DNA of 64,000 nucleotides from contig NC_080066.1 of assembly GCF_949987535.1 (NCBI RefSeq), positions 130,118,335 through 130,182,334 on the forward strand, in the 5' to 3' direction. This document shows positions 23,073 to 35,065 of this stretch, piece after piece. Position 1 is the first letter of the stretch. Each line of letters starts with the position of its first letter. The notes beneath the pieces were generated by a model. That model was given only the letters and a program-made list of their open reading frames with translations, had not been told where the DNA came from and ran no database searches. The stretch comes from Balaenoptera acutorostrata. Lineage: Eukaryota > Chordata > Mammalia > Artiodactyla > Balaenopteridae. The translations under genes and the position numbers were made by a program.

Positions 23073-23995
23073 ATGAAAAGACAGAGGCCTATGTACCAGA
23101 TGAAGGAACAAGATAAAACCCCAGAAAAACAACTAAATGAAGTGGAGATAGGCAACCTTCCAGAAAAAGAATTCAGAATAATGATAGTGAAGATGATCCA
23201 GGACCTCAGAAAAAGAATGGAGGCAAATATCGAGAAGATGCAAGAAATGTTTAACAAAGACCTAGAAGAATTAAACAAACACCTAGAAGAATTAAAAAAC
23301 AAACAAACAGAGATGAACAATACAATAACTGAAATGAAAACTACACTAGAAGGAATCAATAGCAGAATAACAGGCAGAAGAACAGATAAGTGACATGGAA
23401 GACAAAATGGTGGAATTCACTACTGTGGAACAGAATAAAGAAAAAAGAATGAAAAGAAATGAAGACAGCCTAAGAGACCTCTGGGACAACATTAAACGCA
23501 ACAACATTCGCATTATAGGGGTCACAGAAGGAGAAGAGAGAGAGAAAGGACCAGAGAAAATATTTGAAGAGATTATAGTCGAAAACTTCCCTAACATGGG
23601 AAAGGAAATAGCCACCCAAGTCCAGGAAGCGCAGAGAGTCCCATACAGGATAAACCCAAGGAGAAACACACCAAGACACGTAGTAATCAAACTGGCAAAA
23701 ATGAAAGACAAAGAAAAATTATTGAAAACAACAAGGGAAAAACGACAAATAACATACAAGGGAACTCCCATAAGGTTAACAGCTGATTTCTCAGCAGAAA
23801 CTCTACAAGCCAGAAGGGAGTGGCATGATATACTAAAGTGATGAAAGGGAAGAACCTACAACCAAGATTACTCTACCCGGCAAGGATATGATTCAGATTT
23901 GGTGGAGAAATCAAAGCTTTACAGACAAGCAAAAGCTAAGAGAATTCAGCACCACCAAACCAGCTCTACAACAAATGCTAAAGGAACTTCTCTAA
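23073..23995 (+). pseudogene. L1 ORF1 pseudogene
   Basis: Starts at the ATG at 23073 (MKRQ) and ends at the TAA at 23993-23995. The coiled-coil half is open to about 23390 and contains repeated LEELNKHLEELKN heptads. A frameshift there moves the reading to the frame of 23395-23841, with the RRM box NIRIIGV, RINPRRN and RLTADFSAET. A second frameshift near 23838 precedes the C-terminal tail. Because of these two shifts no full ORF1 protein can be made. Compared with the copy at 55759 it has a short duplicated heptad block. Confidence 0.88.
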
Positions 23996-24051
23996 GGGTG
24001 AAACACAAGAGAAGAGAAGGACCTACAAAAACAAACCCATAGCAATTAAAA

Positions 24052-27000
24052 ATGGTAATAGGAACATACATATCAATAATAACCTTAAACGTGAATGGAT
24101 TAAATGCTCCAACCAAAAGACACAGGCTCGCTGAATGGATACAAAAACAAGACCCATATATATGCTGTCTACAAGAGACCCACTTCAGACCTAGGGACAC
24201 ATACAGACTGAAAGTGAGGGGATGGAAAAAGTGAGGAGATGCAAATGGAAAAAGTGAGGGGATGCAAATGGAAATCAAAAGAAAGCTGGAGTAGCAATAC
24301 TCATATCAGATAAAATAGACTTTAAAATAAAGAATGTTACAAGAGACAAGGAAGGACACTACATAATGATGAAGGGATCAATCCAAGAAGAAGATATAAC
24401 AATTATAAATATATATGCACCCAACATAGGAGCACCTAAATACATAAGGCAACTGCTAACAGCTATAAAAGAGGAAATCGAGAGTAACACAATAATATTG
24501 GGGGGCTTTAACACCTCACTTACACCAATGGACAGATCATCCAGACAGAAAATTAACAAGGAAACACAAGCTATAAAGGACACAATAGACCAGATAGATG
24601 TAATTGATATTTATAGAACATTCCGTCCAAAAAAACAGCAGATTACACTTTCTTCTCAACTGCACATGGAACATTCCTCAGTATAGATCACATCCTGGGT
24701 CACAAATCAAGTCTCAGTAAATTTAAGAAAATTGAAATCATATCAAGCATCTTTCTGACCACAATGCTATGAGATTAGAAATCAATTACAGGGAAAAAAA
24801 CGTAAAGCACAAACACATGGAGGCTAAACAATACATTACTAAATAACAAAGAGATCACTGAAGAAATCAAAGAGGAAATCAAAAAATACCTAGAGACAAA
24901 TAACAACGAAAACAAGATGATCCAAAACCTATGGGATGCAGCAAAAGCAGTTCTAAGAGGGAAGTTTTTAGCAATACAATCCTACCTCAAGAAACAAGAA
25001 ACATCTCAAATAAACAATCTAACCTTACACCTAAAGGAACTAGAGAAAGAAGAACAAACAAAACCAAAAGTTAGCAGAAGGATATAAATTATAAAGATCA
25101 GAGAAGAAATAAATGAAATAGAAACAAAAAAAAAAAACAATAGCAAAGACCAATAAAACTAAAAGCTGGTTCTTTGAGAAAATAAACAAAATTGATAAAC
25201 CATGACCAGACTCATCAAGAAAAAGAGGGAGAGGACTCAAATCAATACAATTTGAAATGAAAAAGAAGTTACAACAGACACAGCAGAAATACAAAGCATC
25301 CTAAGACACCACTACAAGCAACCTTACGCCAATAAAATGGACAACCTGGAAAAAATGGACAAATTCTTAAAAAGGTATAAGCTTCCAAGACTGAACCAGG
25401 AAGAAATAGAAAATATGAGCAGACCATCACAAGTAATGAGATTGAAACTGTGATTAAAAAACCTTCCAGCAAACAAAAGTCCAGGACCAGATGGATTCAC
25501 AGGTGAATTCTATCAAACATTTAGAGAAGATCTAACACCCATCCTTCTCAAACTCTTCCAAAACACTGCAGAGGAAGGAATACTCCCAAACTCATTCTAT
25601 GAGGCCACCATCACCCTGATACCAAAACCAGACAAAGATACTACAAGAAAAGAAAACTACAGGCCAATATCACTGATGAACACAGATGCAAAAATCCTCA
25701 ACAAAATACTAGCAAACAGAATTCAACAACACATTAAAAGGATCATACACCATGATCAAGTGGGATTTATCCCAGGGATGCATCAAGGATTCTTCAATAT
25801 ATGCAAATTAATCAATGTGATACACCATATTAACAGATTGAAGAATAAAAACCATATGATCATCTCAATAGATGCAGAAAAAGCTTTTGACAAAATTCAA
25901 CACCATTTATGTTAAAAATTCTCCAGAAAGTGGGCAAAGAGGGAAGCTACCTCAACATAATAAAGGCCATATACGACAAACCCACAGCAAACATCATTCT
26001 CAATGATGAAAAACAGAAAGCATTTCCTCTAAGATCAGGAACAAGACAAGGATGTCCACTCTCACCACTATTATTCAACATAGTTTTGGAAGTCCTAGCC
26101 ACGGCAATCAGAGAAGAAATAAAAGGAATACAAATTGGAAAAGAAGAAGTAAAACTGTCACTGTTTTCAGATGACATGATACTATACATAGAGAATCCTA
26201 AAGATGCCACCAGAAAACTATTAGAGCTAATCAATGACTTTGGTAAAGTTGCAGGATACAAAATTAATGCACAGAAATCCCTTGCATTCCTATACACTAA
26301 TGATGAAAAATCTGAAAGAGAAATTAAAGAAACACTCTCATTTACCATTGCAACAAAAAGAATAAAATACCTAGGAATAAACCTACCTAGGGGGACAAAA
26401 GACGTGTATGCAGAAAACTATAAGACACTGATGAAAGAAATTAAAGATGGTACCAACAGATGGAGAGATATACCATGTTCTTGGATTGGAAGAATCAACA
26501 TTGTGAAAATGACTATACCCAAAGAAATCTACAGATTCAATGCAATCCCTATCAAATTACCAATGGCATTTTTTACAGAACTAGAAAAAAAAAATCTTAA
26601 AATTTGTATGGAGACACAAAAGACCCCGAATAGCCAAAGCAGTCTTGAGGGAAAAAAACGGAGCTGGAGGAATCAGACTCCCTGACTCCAGACTATACTA
26701 CAAAGCTACAGTAATCAAGACAGTATTGTACTGGCACAAAAAACAGAAATATAGATCAATGGAACAGGATAGAAAGCCCACAGATAAATCCATGCACCTA
26801 TGGTCAACTAATCTATGACAAAGGTGGCAAGGATATACAATGGAGAAAAGACAGTCTCTTCAATAAGTGGTGCTGGGAAAACTGGACAGCTACATGTAAA
26901 AGAATGAAATTAGAACACTCCCTAACACCATACACAAAAATAAACTCAAAATGGATTAGAGACCTAAGTGTAAGACTGGACACTATAAAACTCTTAGAGG

Positions 27001-27887
27001 AAAATATAGGAAGAACACTGTTTGACATAAATCACAGCAAGATCTTTTTTAATCCACCTCCTAGAGTAATGGAAATAAAAACAAAAATAAACAAATGGGA
27101 CCTAATGAAACTTAAAAGCTTTTGAAAATCAAAGGAAACTACAAACAAGACGAAAAGACAACCCTCAGAATGGGAGAAAATATTTGCAAATGAATCAATG
27201 GACAAAGGATTAATCTACAAAATATATCAACAGCTCATGCAGCTCAATATTAAAAAACACAAACAACCCAATCCAAAAATGGGCAGAAGACCTAAATACA
27301 CATTTCTCCAAAGAAGATATATAGATTGCCAAGAAGCACATGAAAAGCTGTTAACATCACTAATTATTAGAGAAATGCAAATCAAAACTACAATGAGGTA
27401 TCACCTCACACCAGTTAGAATGGGCATCATCAGAAAATCTACAAACAACAAATGTTGGAGAGGGTGTGGAGAAAAGGGAACCCTCTTGCACTGTTGGTGG
27501 GAATGTAAATTGATACAACCACTATGGAGAACAGTGTGGAGGTTCCTTAAAAAACTTAAAATAGAATTACCATATGACCCAGCAATCCCACTACTGGGCA
27601 TATATCCAGAGAAAGCCATAATTCAAAAAGACACATGCACCCCAATGTTCATTGCAGCACTATTTACAATAGCCAGGTCATGGAAGCAACCTAAATGCCC
27701 ATCGACAGACAAATGGATAAAGAAGTTGTGGTACATATATACAATGGAATATTACTCAGCCATAAAAAGGAACGAAATTGGGTCATATGTAGAGACGTGG
27801 ATGGATCTAGAGACTGTCATACAGAGTGAAGTAAGTCAGAAAGAGAAAAACAAATATCATATATTAACACATATATGTGGAACCTAG
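24052..27887 (+). pseudogene. L1 ORF2 pseudogene (endonuclease-RT)
   Basis: Spans from the MVIGTYISIITLNVNGLN start to the TAG at 27885-27887. The endonuclease keeps the QETH box but is disrupted after the RGWKK segment by a roughly 23-bp tandem duplication at 24212-24272. The RT part is open over 25909-26685 with [11 protein letters not shown]. The catalytic FADD box reads FSDD here (Ala to Ser; both aspartates kept). The C-terminal Cys/His motif [16 protein letters not shown] is intact in 27198-27887. Multiple stops and frameshifts separate the pieces. Confidence 0.88.
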
Positions 27888-28113
27888 AAAAATGGTACAG
27901 ATGAACCGGTTTGCAGGGCAGAAATTGAGACACAGATGTAGAGAACAAACGTATGGACACCAAGGGGGGAAAATGGTGGGGGGGGGGGCATGGTGTGGTG
28001 AATTGGGAGATGGGATTGACATGTATACACTAATATGTATAAAATGGATAACTAATAAGAACCTGCTGTATAAAAAAATAAATAAAATAAAATTCAAAAA
28101 AAAAGAAAAAGAA

Positions 28114-28123
28114 AAGAAATAGT
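28114..28123. repeat. Target-site duplication, right copy
   Basis: AAGAAATAGT, identical to 22210-22219. It directly follows an A-rich tail. Confidence 0.75.
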
Positions 28124-29511
28124 AAGCCACTACCAATCCAATCTCCCAAAAGAAAAATTTCTCTATTCCTTATTTGTAGTGATTATATCCATAACTAGGA
28201 AGTCAAGGTATGGACTGGTATTTTTTGCTAAGGATATCGAACACTTACATAATTTGATGGCCTACTGTGGTAGAATTGTATTGCTTCTACTAATGAAGAG
28301 AGTGAGTTCCTAAGCACATTCTTTGTCAGAAATATGGAGGCAGAGAATTCCCCTAAGTAGAGAAAAAAAAAAAAGGTTTAGCCTGTAAATGCCTAGTTGC
28401 GATAGCACTATAATAAAAATACAGTGAACAAACACAAGTGATTGCTTGATCTCAGATCTTTCCCAACTTTGGGGGAAAGGAAGGCGCTGAGGTAGGATGG
28501 GAAAGATTGAAGGGCTGAGGATACTGAAGTCCAACCTCACAGAGGTGGTCACCATCAATTAGAGGCACCTTGAGACTGGTGCTATTTAATTTATTCAAAA
28601 TGCCACAAACTCAAGCCCAGCATTTGCACAGTTTACATGGGCTTCAGGTTTATTCTTTTCAACACTGCTGTTGTGATAAATCTTGTTTCCAGAAAATTCC
28701 TTCATCAAGGTATCAGCATATATTGTGAATTCCCAAAATTTTATACTTGCAATGGTTAGACGAGTAAACAGAAGCAACCACAGTGAAGTTTCTGCAAAAT
28801 TGACTATGTAATGTGAAAATTCCTGGTTGCATTTGTTCTCAAAAACCAACTGAACTCACAGAATTCAAGTAGCCACTCCCCCATGGTTTCATGATGTAAA
28901 TTAAAATGCAGCAATCATACTTTTTCCGTACTTGGCAAATTGACAGATGACAGGATCTGTGACGATAATAGCTATAGATCTCCCTAATTGCCATCCAGAG
29001 TAAATTAATACATTCCTACCCTTAGTCTTCCTTCAACAAGTACAGCCAAGCATTCTCATTAAACTTGGACAAAACAGAAAGGACAAAACAAAACTCTAGG
29101 GAGTTTTGACTAAATATAATCAGAACATGCACCAGAGAAATCAGACACTGTGCACATCTGGAGATTTCAGAGTCAGTCCTATTTGATGGCACATTTACTC
29201 CATTTATCTAGGATAAAATAGTAGTCTGGTGGTGTCTGTATTGTCTCAGTAAGCTGAATTTTTATTCAGATACTGTCAGAGGAAACTTCTACTCAATCCA
29301 TTTGACTTCTCTCAAATCAAATGGAAAGAAAGTTCTCTAATTATCACTACTATAAGACTCAGACACTCAGGGACCATTCCAGGTTCCAAACTTTCTAAGT
29401 TTTTACTAAGCCCAAAGCCAATAAAATTTCCCCCTAACTATATATTTCTATATCTAAAAACACCTACTGCACAGCTTCACAAACCCAAAGCGCCACAAAA
29501 GTCTTGCTACA
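28124..29511. other. Unique intergenic sequence
   Basis: About 1.4 kb with no recognised repeat. The stretch 28600-29000 is of moderate composition and repeat-free. No coding frame over 85 codons and no domain seen. Confidence 0.45.
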
Positions 29512-29520
29512 GAAGCTGAT

Positions 29521-29737
29521 ATTTTTTTCTTTTTTTTTTTAATTGGGGTATAGTTGTTTTACAATGTTGTGTTAGTTTCTACTGTTCAGAGAAGTGGAGT
29601 TCCCTGTGCTATACAGCAGGTTCTTATTAGTTATCTATTTTATACATATTAGTGTATACATGTCAATCCCAATCTCCCAATTCATCACACCACCACCACC
29701 CACCCCCTCTTTCCCACCTTGGTGTCCATACATTTCT
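29521..29737 (-). mobile_element. 5'-truncated L1 3' UTR insertion
   Basis: T-rich start (A-tail on the minus strand), then antisense 3' UTR of the type II L1 lineage, including ATACAGCAGGTTCTTATTAG and GTGTATACATGTCAATCC. Flanked by the duplication GAAGCTGAT at 29512-29520 and 29738-29746. Only about 217 bp, so reverse transcription stopped very early. Confidence 0.9.
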
Positions 29738-29746
29738 GAAGCTGAT

Positions 29747-30404
29747 TTTTTTTTTAATGAAAAAGATGGCGTCACCATATTCCTCATCAATTTGTCTCCT
29801 TCAATATGTGAAACACCTTCAAAACAGGTTTTCAGATCAAAGATGACCCATACAATACCCAAATTAGCTAAAAATTAAAACAATAGGTACAAATTGAACA
29901 AATTTTCTACTTCTGTGCTGGAACCACTCTCAAATTACACAAAATCCATTCTTGAAGATTTTTCTAGAGATATTAAAGAAAAACATTTTCCTTCCTAAAT
30001 TGTCACTGAAACATGAATATGTGGTTTTTCCCACAATCCGTGAAGGCAGCCAAAAGTGAAATGGAATATTAAGGTCTTCACATTTCTGCTGAGTTCCTTC
30101 TCTGTCCCCCTCCTTATGTGGAGGACCATACACCCAACAGACAATAGAATCAAGGAAACCAAAAGAAGAATAGATTTCGTAGAGTTCAGTACCAAAGATG
30201 TTTGCAAAAAGTGGCAATGCAAAGTCACGGTACAAGTAATACAAGAGATTTTAAAGATATGAGAATTTAAGTTCAGAAATAATCCTGGCTTCCTGGCTGC
30301 TCCTGGCTTGGCGTTGGTACCAACAGTCACCAAGAAATGTCAGAATTTTGTGTGTAACCTCAGCAGCAAGATTTAAGATGCTGAAACCAGTTTAAGGTGG
30401 GTGG
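29747..30404. other. Unique intergenic sequence
   Basis: No element recognised. Overlapping short frames on both strands around 29930-30330 have no domain and look like chance. Confidence 0.4.
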
Positions 30405-30409
30405 GGCTG

Positions 30410-30590
30410 GTGTAGTGTACTGGTTGAAAGCCTAAGGTTTAAATCCCACATCTACGACTTACGAGCAATGATTTATTCTCTTAAACCTCAGTTTTCTCAT
30501 CTATAAAATGGAGGTAATAATAGTTTAATCTCATAGGATTATTATGCAGATGAATTGTATCATATAAATCCTCTAATATACACTGGGAAG
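30410..30590 (+). mobile_element. MIR SINE
   Basis: Sense MIR with CTCAGTTTTCTCATCTATAA, AATGGAGGTAATAATAG and the TATACACTGG end. Confidence 0.75.
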
Positions 30591-31564
30591 TTAAAGTGGA
30601 GTTCATGTAAAACATGATTTATGTGAGAAAAGGGATTAGATAATAGAGATGAATGAAAAAAACTTCAGCATGATGAGGGATTCCCCAGCAGGGGGAGGGG
30701 AAGACAAAACGGGATGCTTTTAATGGGAGTCTTTGAAGATGACCACAGAACATTAAATGTAAGCAGAACAGTAATGTGTGATTGTTAGAAAGACCTAGAG
30801 GTGTGATCACTATTTGCACCCAATTCAAATGTCAATTAGGCTGAATATAGAAACAGAAAAATCTCAAAAGTGTTTCAAAAATGTTTGCCTCTCTTACCCT
30901 CCACGTTTGAGAGGTTAATGAGAGAGGTGAAAGACTGATACTGAAGCAATGAAGCTTCACTGTCTAATCCTACATATGCTGGGGAATCCTTGAGCTGTGC
31001 TTGACATGAGGAGGTGCCGAAGTCTAGGGCAGAATCCCAGGGTTGGTCCATACGAGGCTCTCAGTGGGTAGATGCTCCTGGGACATTTTTAGAAATAGAT
31101 AACTGAAACACTCAAGCCACACCTACCACTGAATCTGGCCTGCTGGAACTATGTACATTTCAGGAGACAGTCTACTACTTGGGAAGCACCAGCTTGTACC
31201 TACTCTACAAGAGCTCTCACTGGAGGAGTATAGGAAAGAAGTTGAAGACTTCGCCTCCTTGATGCTCCACATACAAAAGACCTCTCCCAAAAGTGAGTTG
31301 TTTTTACGTAATAACCCAAAAGTTTCACCGTGTTCAAAGAAGACACTGCAATACCATCCAGGTGCACAAATATTGATGAATAAACTCAGTGTTTCTATGC
31401 AGAGCTGAAGAATGTCAGTCAGCTGTTTGAGGGCATGAAGCCCATCGTGTGCCAAGCAGTGTGGCTGCTCTCCAACAAAGGATGAACTCAAGTAGATAAA
31501 CACAGCAGAGCATCTGCCTCCAAAATGTCAGGAAGCTGAGGGTGGGGAAGACACATGTTCCTGC
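30591..31564. other. Unique intergenic sequence
   Basis: No repeat identified. An 85-codon hydrophilic frame at 31151-31408 overlaps a 126-codon antisense frame. Neither matches a family I know, and there are no splice or start signals that I can defend. Confidence 0.35.
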
Positions 31565-31680
31565 TGGACCCTAACTCGTCATGTGACTTGTGAAGGTCCT
31601 TTCTCTGGGCCTCAGTTTTCTCATTTGTAAAATGAGGTATTAGGACTAGATAATCATTAAAATTCTTTCCAGGACTCTTC
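31565..31680 (+). mobile_element. MIR SINE fragment
   Basis: CGTCATGTGACTTGTGAAGG, TCTGGGCCTCAGTTTTCTCA and TTTGTAAAATGAGG in MIR order. Confidence 0.7.
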
Positions 31681-32468
31681 ACTTATGAATCAGGGTTGGG
31701 TTTGGTTTTTCTGGGTTTTTTTTTTTTAAGCTTCCACCACTATTTCCTGCTATGACAATCTTCAGCACTACATCCAGGACCACAGCGAATGTCAGGGGAA
31801 ATTGACTCTAGGCCCAGAAATGGTCCTGAGTTGATCATGGTGTCTCTCGATGCTGGGCTGGGGAGAAGGCAGCCCTTTCCTCTAGCTTAGGGCAGTGTAG
31901 GGACACCAGCTGGCAGCAGAATAAAGAATGTGGTTCTAACTTCGTCCTTGTACTCCTTCCCCCTCTATTCCAAAGCTGCCTGAGGCAGTTACTGACTTAG
32001 GAAGAAGGTACTAGAAGCTGAAGCTCTTTCAATTAAAGCAGTCAACAAGTCTGACGGTGAGGAATATTTATTGAAAGAAAAATAATAAATTCCACAGTGT
32101 GCCTGAACTACAGATTGCCTGCAAAATGGCCCATGTGGTATAGCTATATAAACTTTATTACCTAGTAAAATTTGTGTCTTAAAACTCTTAGCAAGAGCCT
32201 TCATTTGACTAAGTCAGACTTTTTTTCCCCTTGGCTGGCCCAGATAGAGAAGAATCAGTGCCATTGAATAACGTATTAGGCACTTGCTTTTTGTAGCAGA
32301 TACACTCTTCTTCGTACTGTTCTAATGATTTGGCATATAACTTAACTGCCACCTGAACAAGGAAGCAACTATTCATACTATTTTTATACAACTTAGCTCA
32401 AGATTCTAACTAAATTCAGGATCCTCTGATTCTTGAAAGGTCCTTTCCTCCTTTGGATCTTTGATGCT
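31681..32468. other. Unique intergenic sequence
   Basis: No gene or clear repeat over about 0.8 kb. A lone T-run lies at about 31717-31729. Confidence 0.4.
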
Positions 32469-32480
32469 CTACCCTCTTTG

Positions 32481-32839
32481 GGGTTTTTTTTGTTTTTGTT
32501 TTTTTTGTTTGGTTGGTTTTTATTTATTTATTTTATTTAGTTGTTTATTTATTTGGCTGTGTTGGGTCTTCATTGCTGTGCACGGGCTTTCTCTAGTTGT
32601 GGCGACCAGGGGCTACTCTTCGTTGCAATGCACGGGCTTCTCATTGCGGTGTCTTCTCTTGTTGCAGAGCACAGGCTCTAGGTGCACGGGCTTCAGTAGT
32701 TGTGGCATGCAGGCTCAGTAGTTGTGGCACATGGGCTTAGCTGCTCCGCGGCATGTGGGATCTTCCCGGACCAGGGCTCGAACCCACGTCTCCTGGATTG
32801 GCAGGCAGATTCTTAACCCCTGCACCACCAGGGAAGTCC
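32481..32839 (-). mobile_element. CHR-type SINE
   Basis: Antisense copy: T-rich tail with (TTTA)n at the left, body to GGGACTTCCCTGGTGGTGCA at its head (right end). Flanks CTACCCTCTTTG (32469-32480) and CTAGCCTCTTTG (32840-32851) form a 12-bp duplication with one mismatch. The middle shows a duplicated GTAGTTGTGGCA block around 32695-32730. Confidence 0.92.
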
Positions 32840-32851
32840 CTAGCCTCTTTG

Positions 32852-33600
32852 ATGTATATGTTTATATGATCAGCACAGTAATGATTATTTGAAGTTTGGA
32901 TTTTTTTCTGAAATGTGTTGTCTATTGAGTTCAAATGAAATGCAGAGCAGTATTTCAACATCTCACTGGTCTTGGAATTTGGATTCTGGATGGCAAATCT
33001 AATATTTCTTTCTATTTTCTTTGAATTGTTAAGAGACCGTGTATGTGTGTTCTTTTGAATTTACAGTCAGCTCTGAAATTACAATGTAATAGCTTTAAAA
33101 TGGTCCAAAGTGCCTCTAATGGGAATGAATTATAATGGAAAGTATCAAGAAAGGGACTGAGCATTATTTGGAATGCAGCTTTGTTTCTGTCTTGGTTTAT
33201 CCTTTGCCAATGGCTCCATTAGGGTATCACTCAATCAGACTCTCTGCTGGATAGCAAGTTTACATTCATCCATCCACTAATCAGTGAAAGGACAGCAGAA
33301 GGCTCTACTCCTGGAGAGCTATGGCCCCTTGAGAAGAGAAGCTTTCTATTTCATAGTTTTTAATTCCACCAATGGTAAAATGCCACGTGGGACAGATCCA
33401 TCTCTCTTTTCACAAAATGTACTTCATGCCTCTTCCCTTGCCTCTCCTGTAAGAGCTCCATTGATCATCAAGGCTAATAGCCTCTTCTAAATAACTAAGA
33501 AGATATTTCACACCACAGGGTGTGATGAAGTGAGGTGCTCCTTAATTCTTCAGCCTTTCAGAAGCACATGTTGTTTCTCTTGATTATTAAAAAAATGTAA
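32852..33600. other. Unique intergenic sequence
   Basis: No recognised repeat. A 68-codon frame at 33284-33490 has no domain. Confidence 0.4.
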
Positions 33601-33639
33601 CAGTAATACTAATATAACAGTAATTATCACAGTTATAAA

Positions 33640-33865
33640 GTACTGATTACACACTGGACACTGTGCTAAATGCTTTACATACATGAGCTCATTGAACACA
33701 CACACACACACTGTAGAGGGCGGTAGTGTCCCCATTTGAAAGATGAGGAAATTGAGTCTTAGAAAATTTAATCAGTTTCTGAAGATCACATAAGGCAAAC
33801 CAAGTGGAACCAAGTTCTAAGCCCTACTGATTCTGAGCTGGTGCTCTTAGCCAGTCCTATATTCT
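33640..33865 (-). mobile_element. MIR SINE with internal CA repeat
   Basis: Antisense MIR: CTAAATGCTTTACATACATG, CCCCATTTGAAAGATGAGGA, GATCACATAAGGCAAACCAA. A short (CA)8-type tract at about 33695-33711 has expanded inside it. Confidence 0.75.
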
Positions 33866-34014
33866 GCCAATAGTTAGAAAACATCTTAGAAAATAAACAG
33901 GTGACTTGGAATTAGTGTAATGAGGAAAAAGCACAGTTGCTTAAATAGCTGTTTGAAGAATTTATTCAGGGAGAAAGCTGCCTTGATTATGCATATATCG
34001 TAATTTTTTTTTAA

Positions 34015-34808
34015 AAGTTAAAAGAATGAAAGTTTGCCATTTGCAACAACATGGATGGACTTAGAGGTATTATGTTAAGTGAAATAAGTCAAACAGAGAA
34101 AGACAAATACTGTATGATATCATTTATATGTGGGATCTAAAAAAATACAACAAACTAGTGAATATAACAAAAAAGAAGCAGGCTCACAGATATAGAGAAT
34201 AAACTAGTGATTACCAGTGAGGAGAGGGAAAGGGGGAGGGGTAACATAGACGTAGGGGATTAAGAGCTACAAACTAGGGGCTTCCCTGGTGGCGCAGTGG
34301 TTGAGAATTTGCCTGCTAATGCAGGGGACACGGGTTCGAGCCCTGGTCTGGGAAGATCCCACATGCCATGGAGCAGCTGGGCCCGTGAGCCACAATTGCT
34401 GAGCCTGCGCGTCTGGAGCCTGTGCCCCGCAATGGGAGGGGCCGCGATGGAGAAAGGCCCGCGCACCGCGATGAAGAGCGGTCCCCGCACCGCGATGAAG
34501 AGTGGCCCCTGCTTGCCGCAACTGGAGAAAGCCCTCGCACGAACCGAAGACCCAACACAGCCAAAAAATAAAAAAATAAATAAATAAATAAAAAAGAAAA
34601 TCCTTTAATAAAAAAAAAAAAAAAAAAGAGCTACAAACTATTATGTATAAAATAAGCTACAGAGATATATTGTACAACACAGGGAATATAGCCAATATTT
34701 TATAATAACTGTAAATGTAGCATAACCTTTAAAAATTGTGAATCATTATACTGTACACCTGTAACTTATGTAATATTGTACAGCAACTATACTTCAATAA
34801 AAAAGATC
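34015..34808 (+). mobile_element. Older 5'-truncated L1 3' end, split by a SINE
   Basis: Sense L1 end: ATTTGCAACAACATGGATGG near 34038, GTGAAATAAGTCAAACAGAG, and the terminal ATACTTCAATAAAAAAGATC. It resumes after the SINE at 34277-34625 without loss. Divergence is higher than in the large L1 copies, so it belongs to an earlier L1 lineage. Confidence 0.85.
34277..34625 (+). mobile_element. CHR-type SINE with bipartite A-tail
   Basis: Complete sense SINE starting GGGGCTTCCCTGGTGGCGCA, flanked by a perfect 15-bp duplication AAGAGCTACAAACTA at 34262-34276 and 34626-34640. Its body has a duplicated CCGCACCGCGATGAAGAG unit near 34460-34505. The tail has an AAAT-rich part, then GAAAATCCTTTAAT, then a pure A-run. 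Confidence 0.95.
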
Positions 34809-34834
34809 AGATAACAAAAACAAAAACAAAGGAT

Positions 34835-35065
34835 TTATTAGGTGCTTACTATGTGCCAGGCATTTTCGAAGTATTTTTCATTTCATTTCATTCTAACTCA
34901 TTAGATCCTCGTTACAATTACCATTTTACATCATGACAGTGACCATCTTACAGACAAGAACCCTGAGACAGGTAAAAGTGAAGTAATATGGGGAAACCAC
35001 ACTAGCAGTAAAGGTGGAGACTCAATCTGGAACCAGCTTGTTTGGCCCTAGAGCGCACCCGCTTA
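34835..35065 (-). mobile_element. MIR SINE
   Basis: Antisense MIR: TTAGGTGCTTACTATGTGCC, CTCATTAGATCCTCGTTACA, CCTGAGACAGGTAAAAG. Diverged in the middle. Confidence 0.7.

Larger units (their letters stand above)
22220..28113 (+). mobile_element. L1 LINE (type II) with inverted 5' piece and filler
   Basis: The insertion has four parts: an inverted L1 5' UTR segment (22220-22362, equivalent to 9793-9942 of the antisense copy); non-L1 DNA (22363-22914) carrying a SINE; the direct L1 body from about 22915; and ORF1, ORF2, the 3' UTR and an A-rich tail to 28113. Both outer edges share AAGAAATAGT. The inverted and direct pieces are separated in L1 coordinates by only about 110 nt, as expected for twin-primed 5' inversion. 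The non-L1 stretch between them is unusual. Confidence 0.85.

Noticed and set aside
31151..31408. 85-codon hydrophilic frame (LQELSLEEYRKEVEDF...)
   Set aside because: It looks protein-like in composition, and I considered an old retrocopy. There is no A-tail, no target duplication and no family I recognise. An antisense 126-codon frame overlaps it.
33695..33711. CA repeat array as a CRISPR-like or regulatory array
   Set aside because: Ordinary short microsatellite inside a MIR. No spacer structure.
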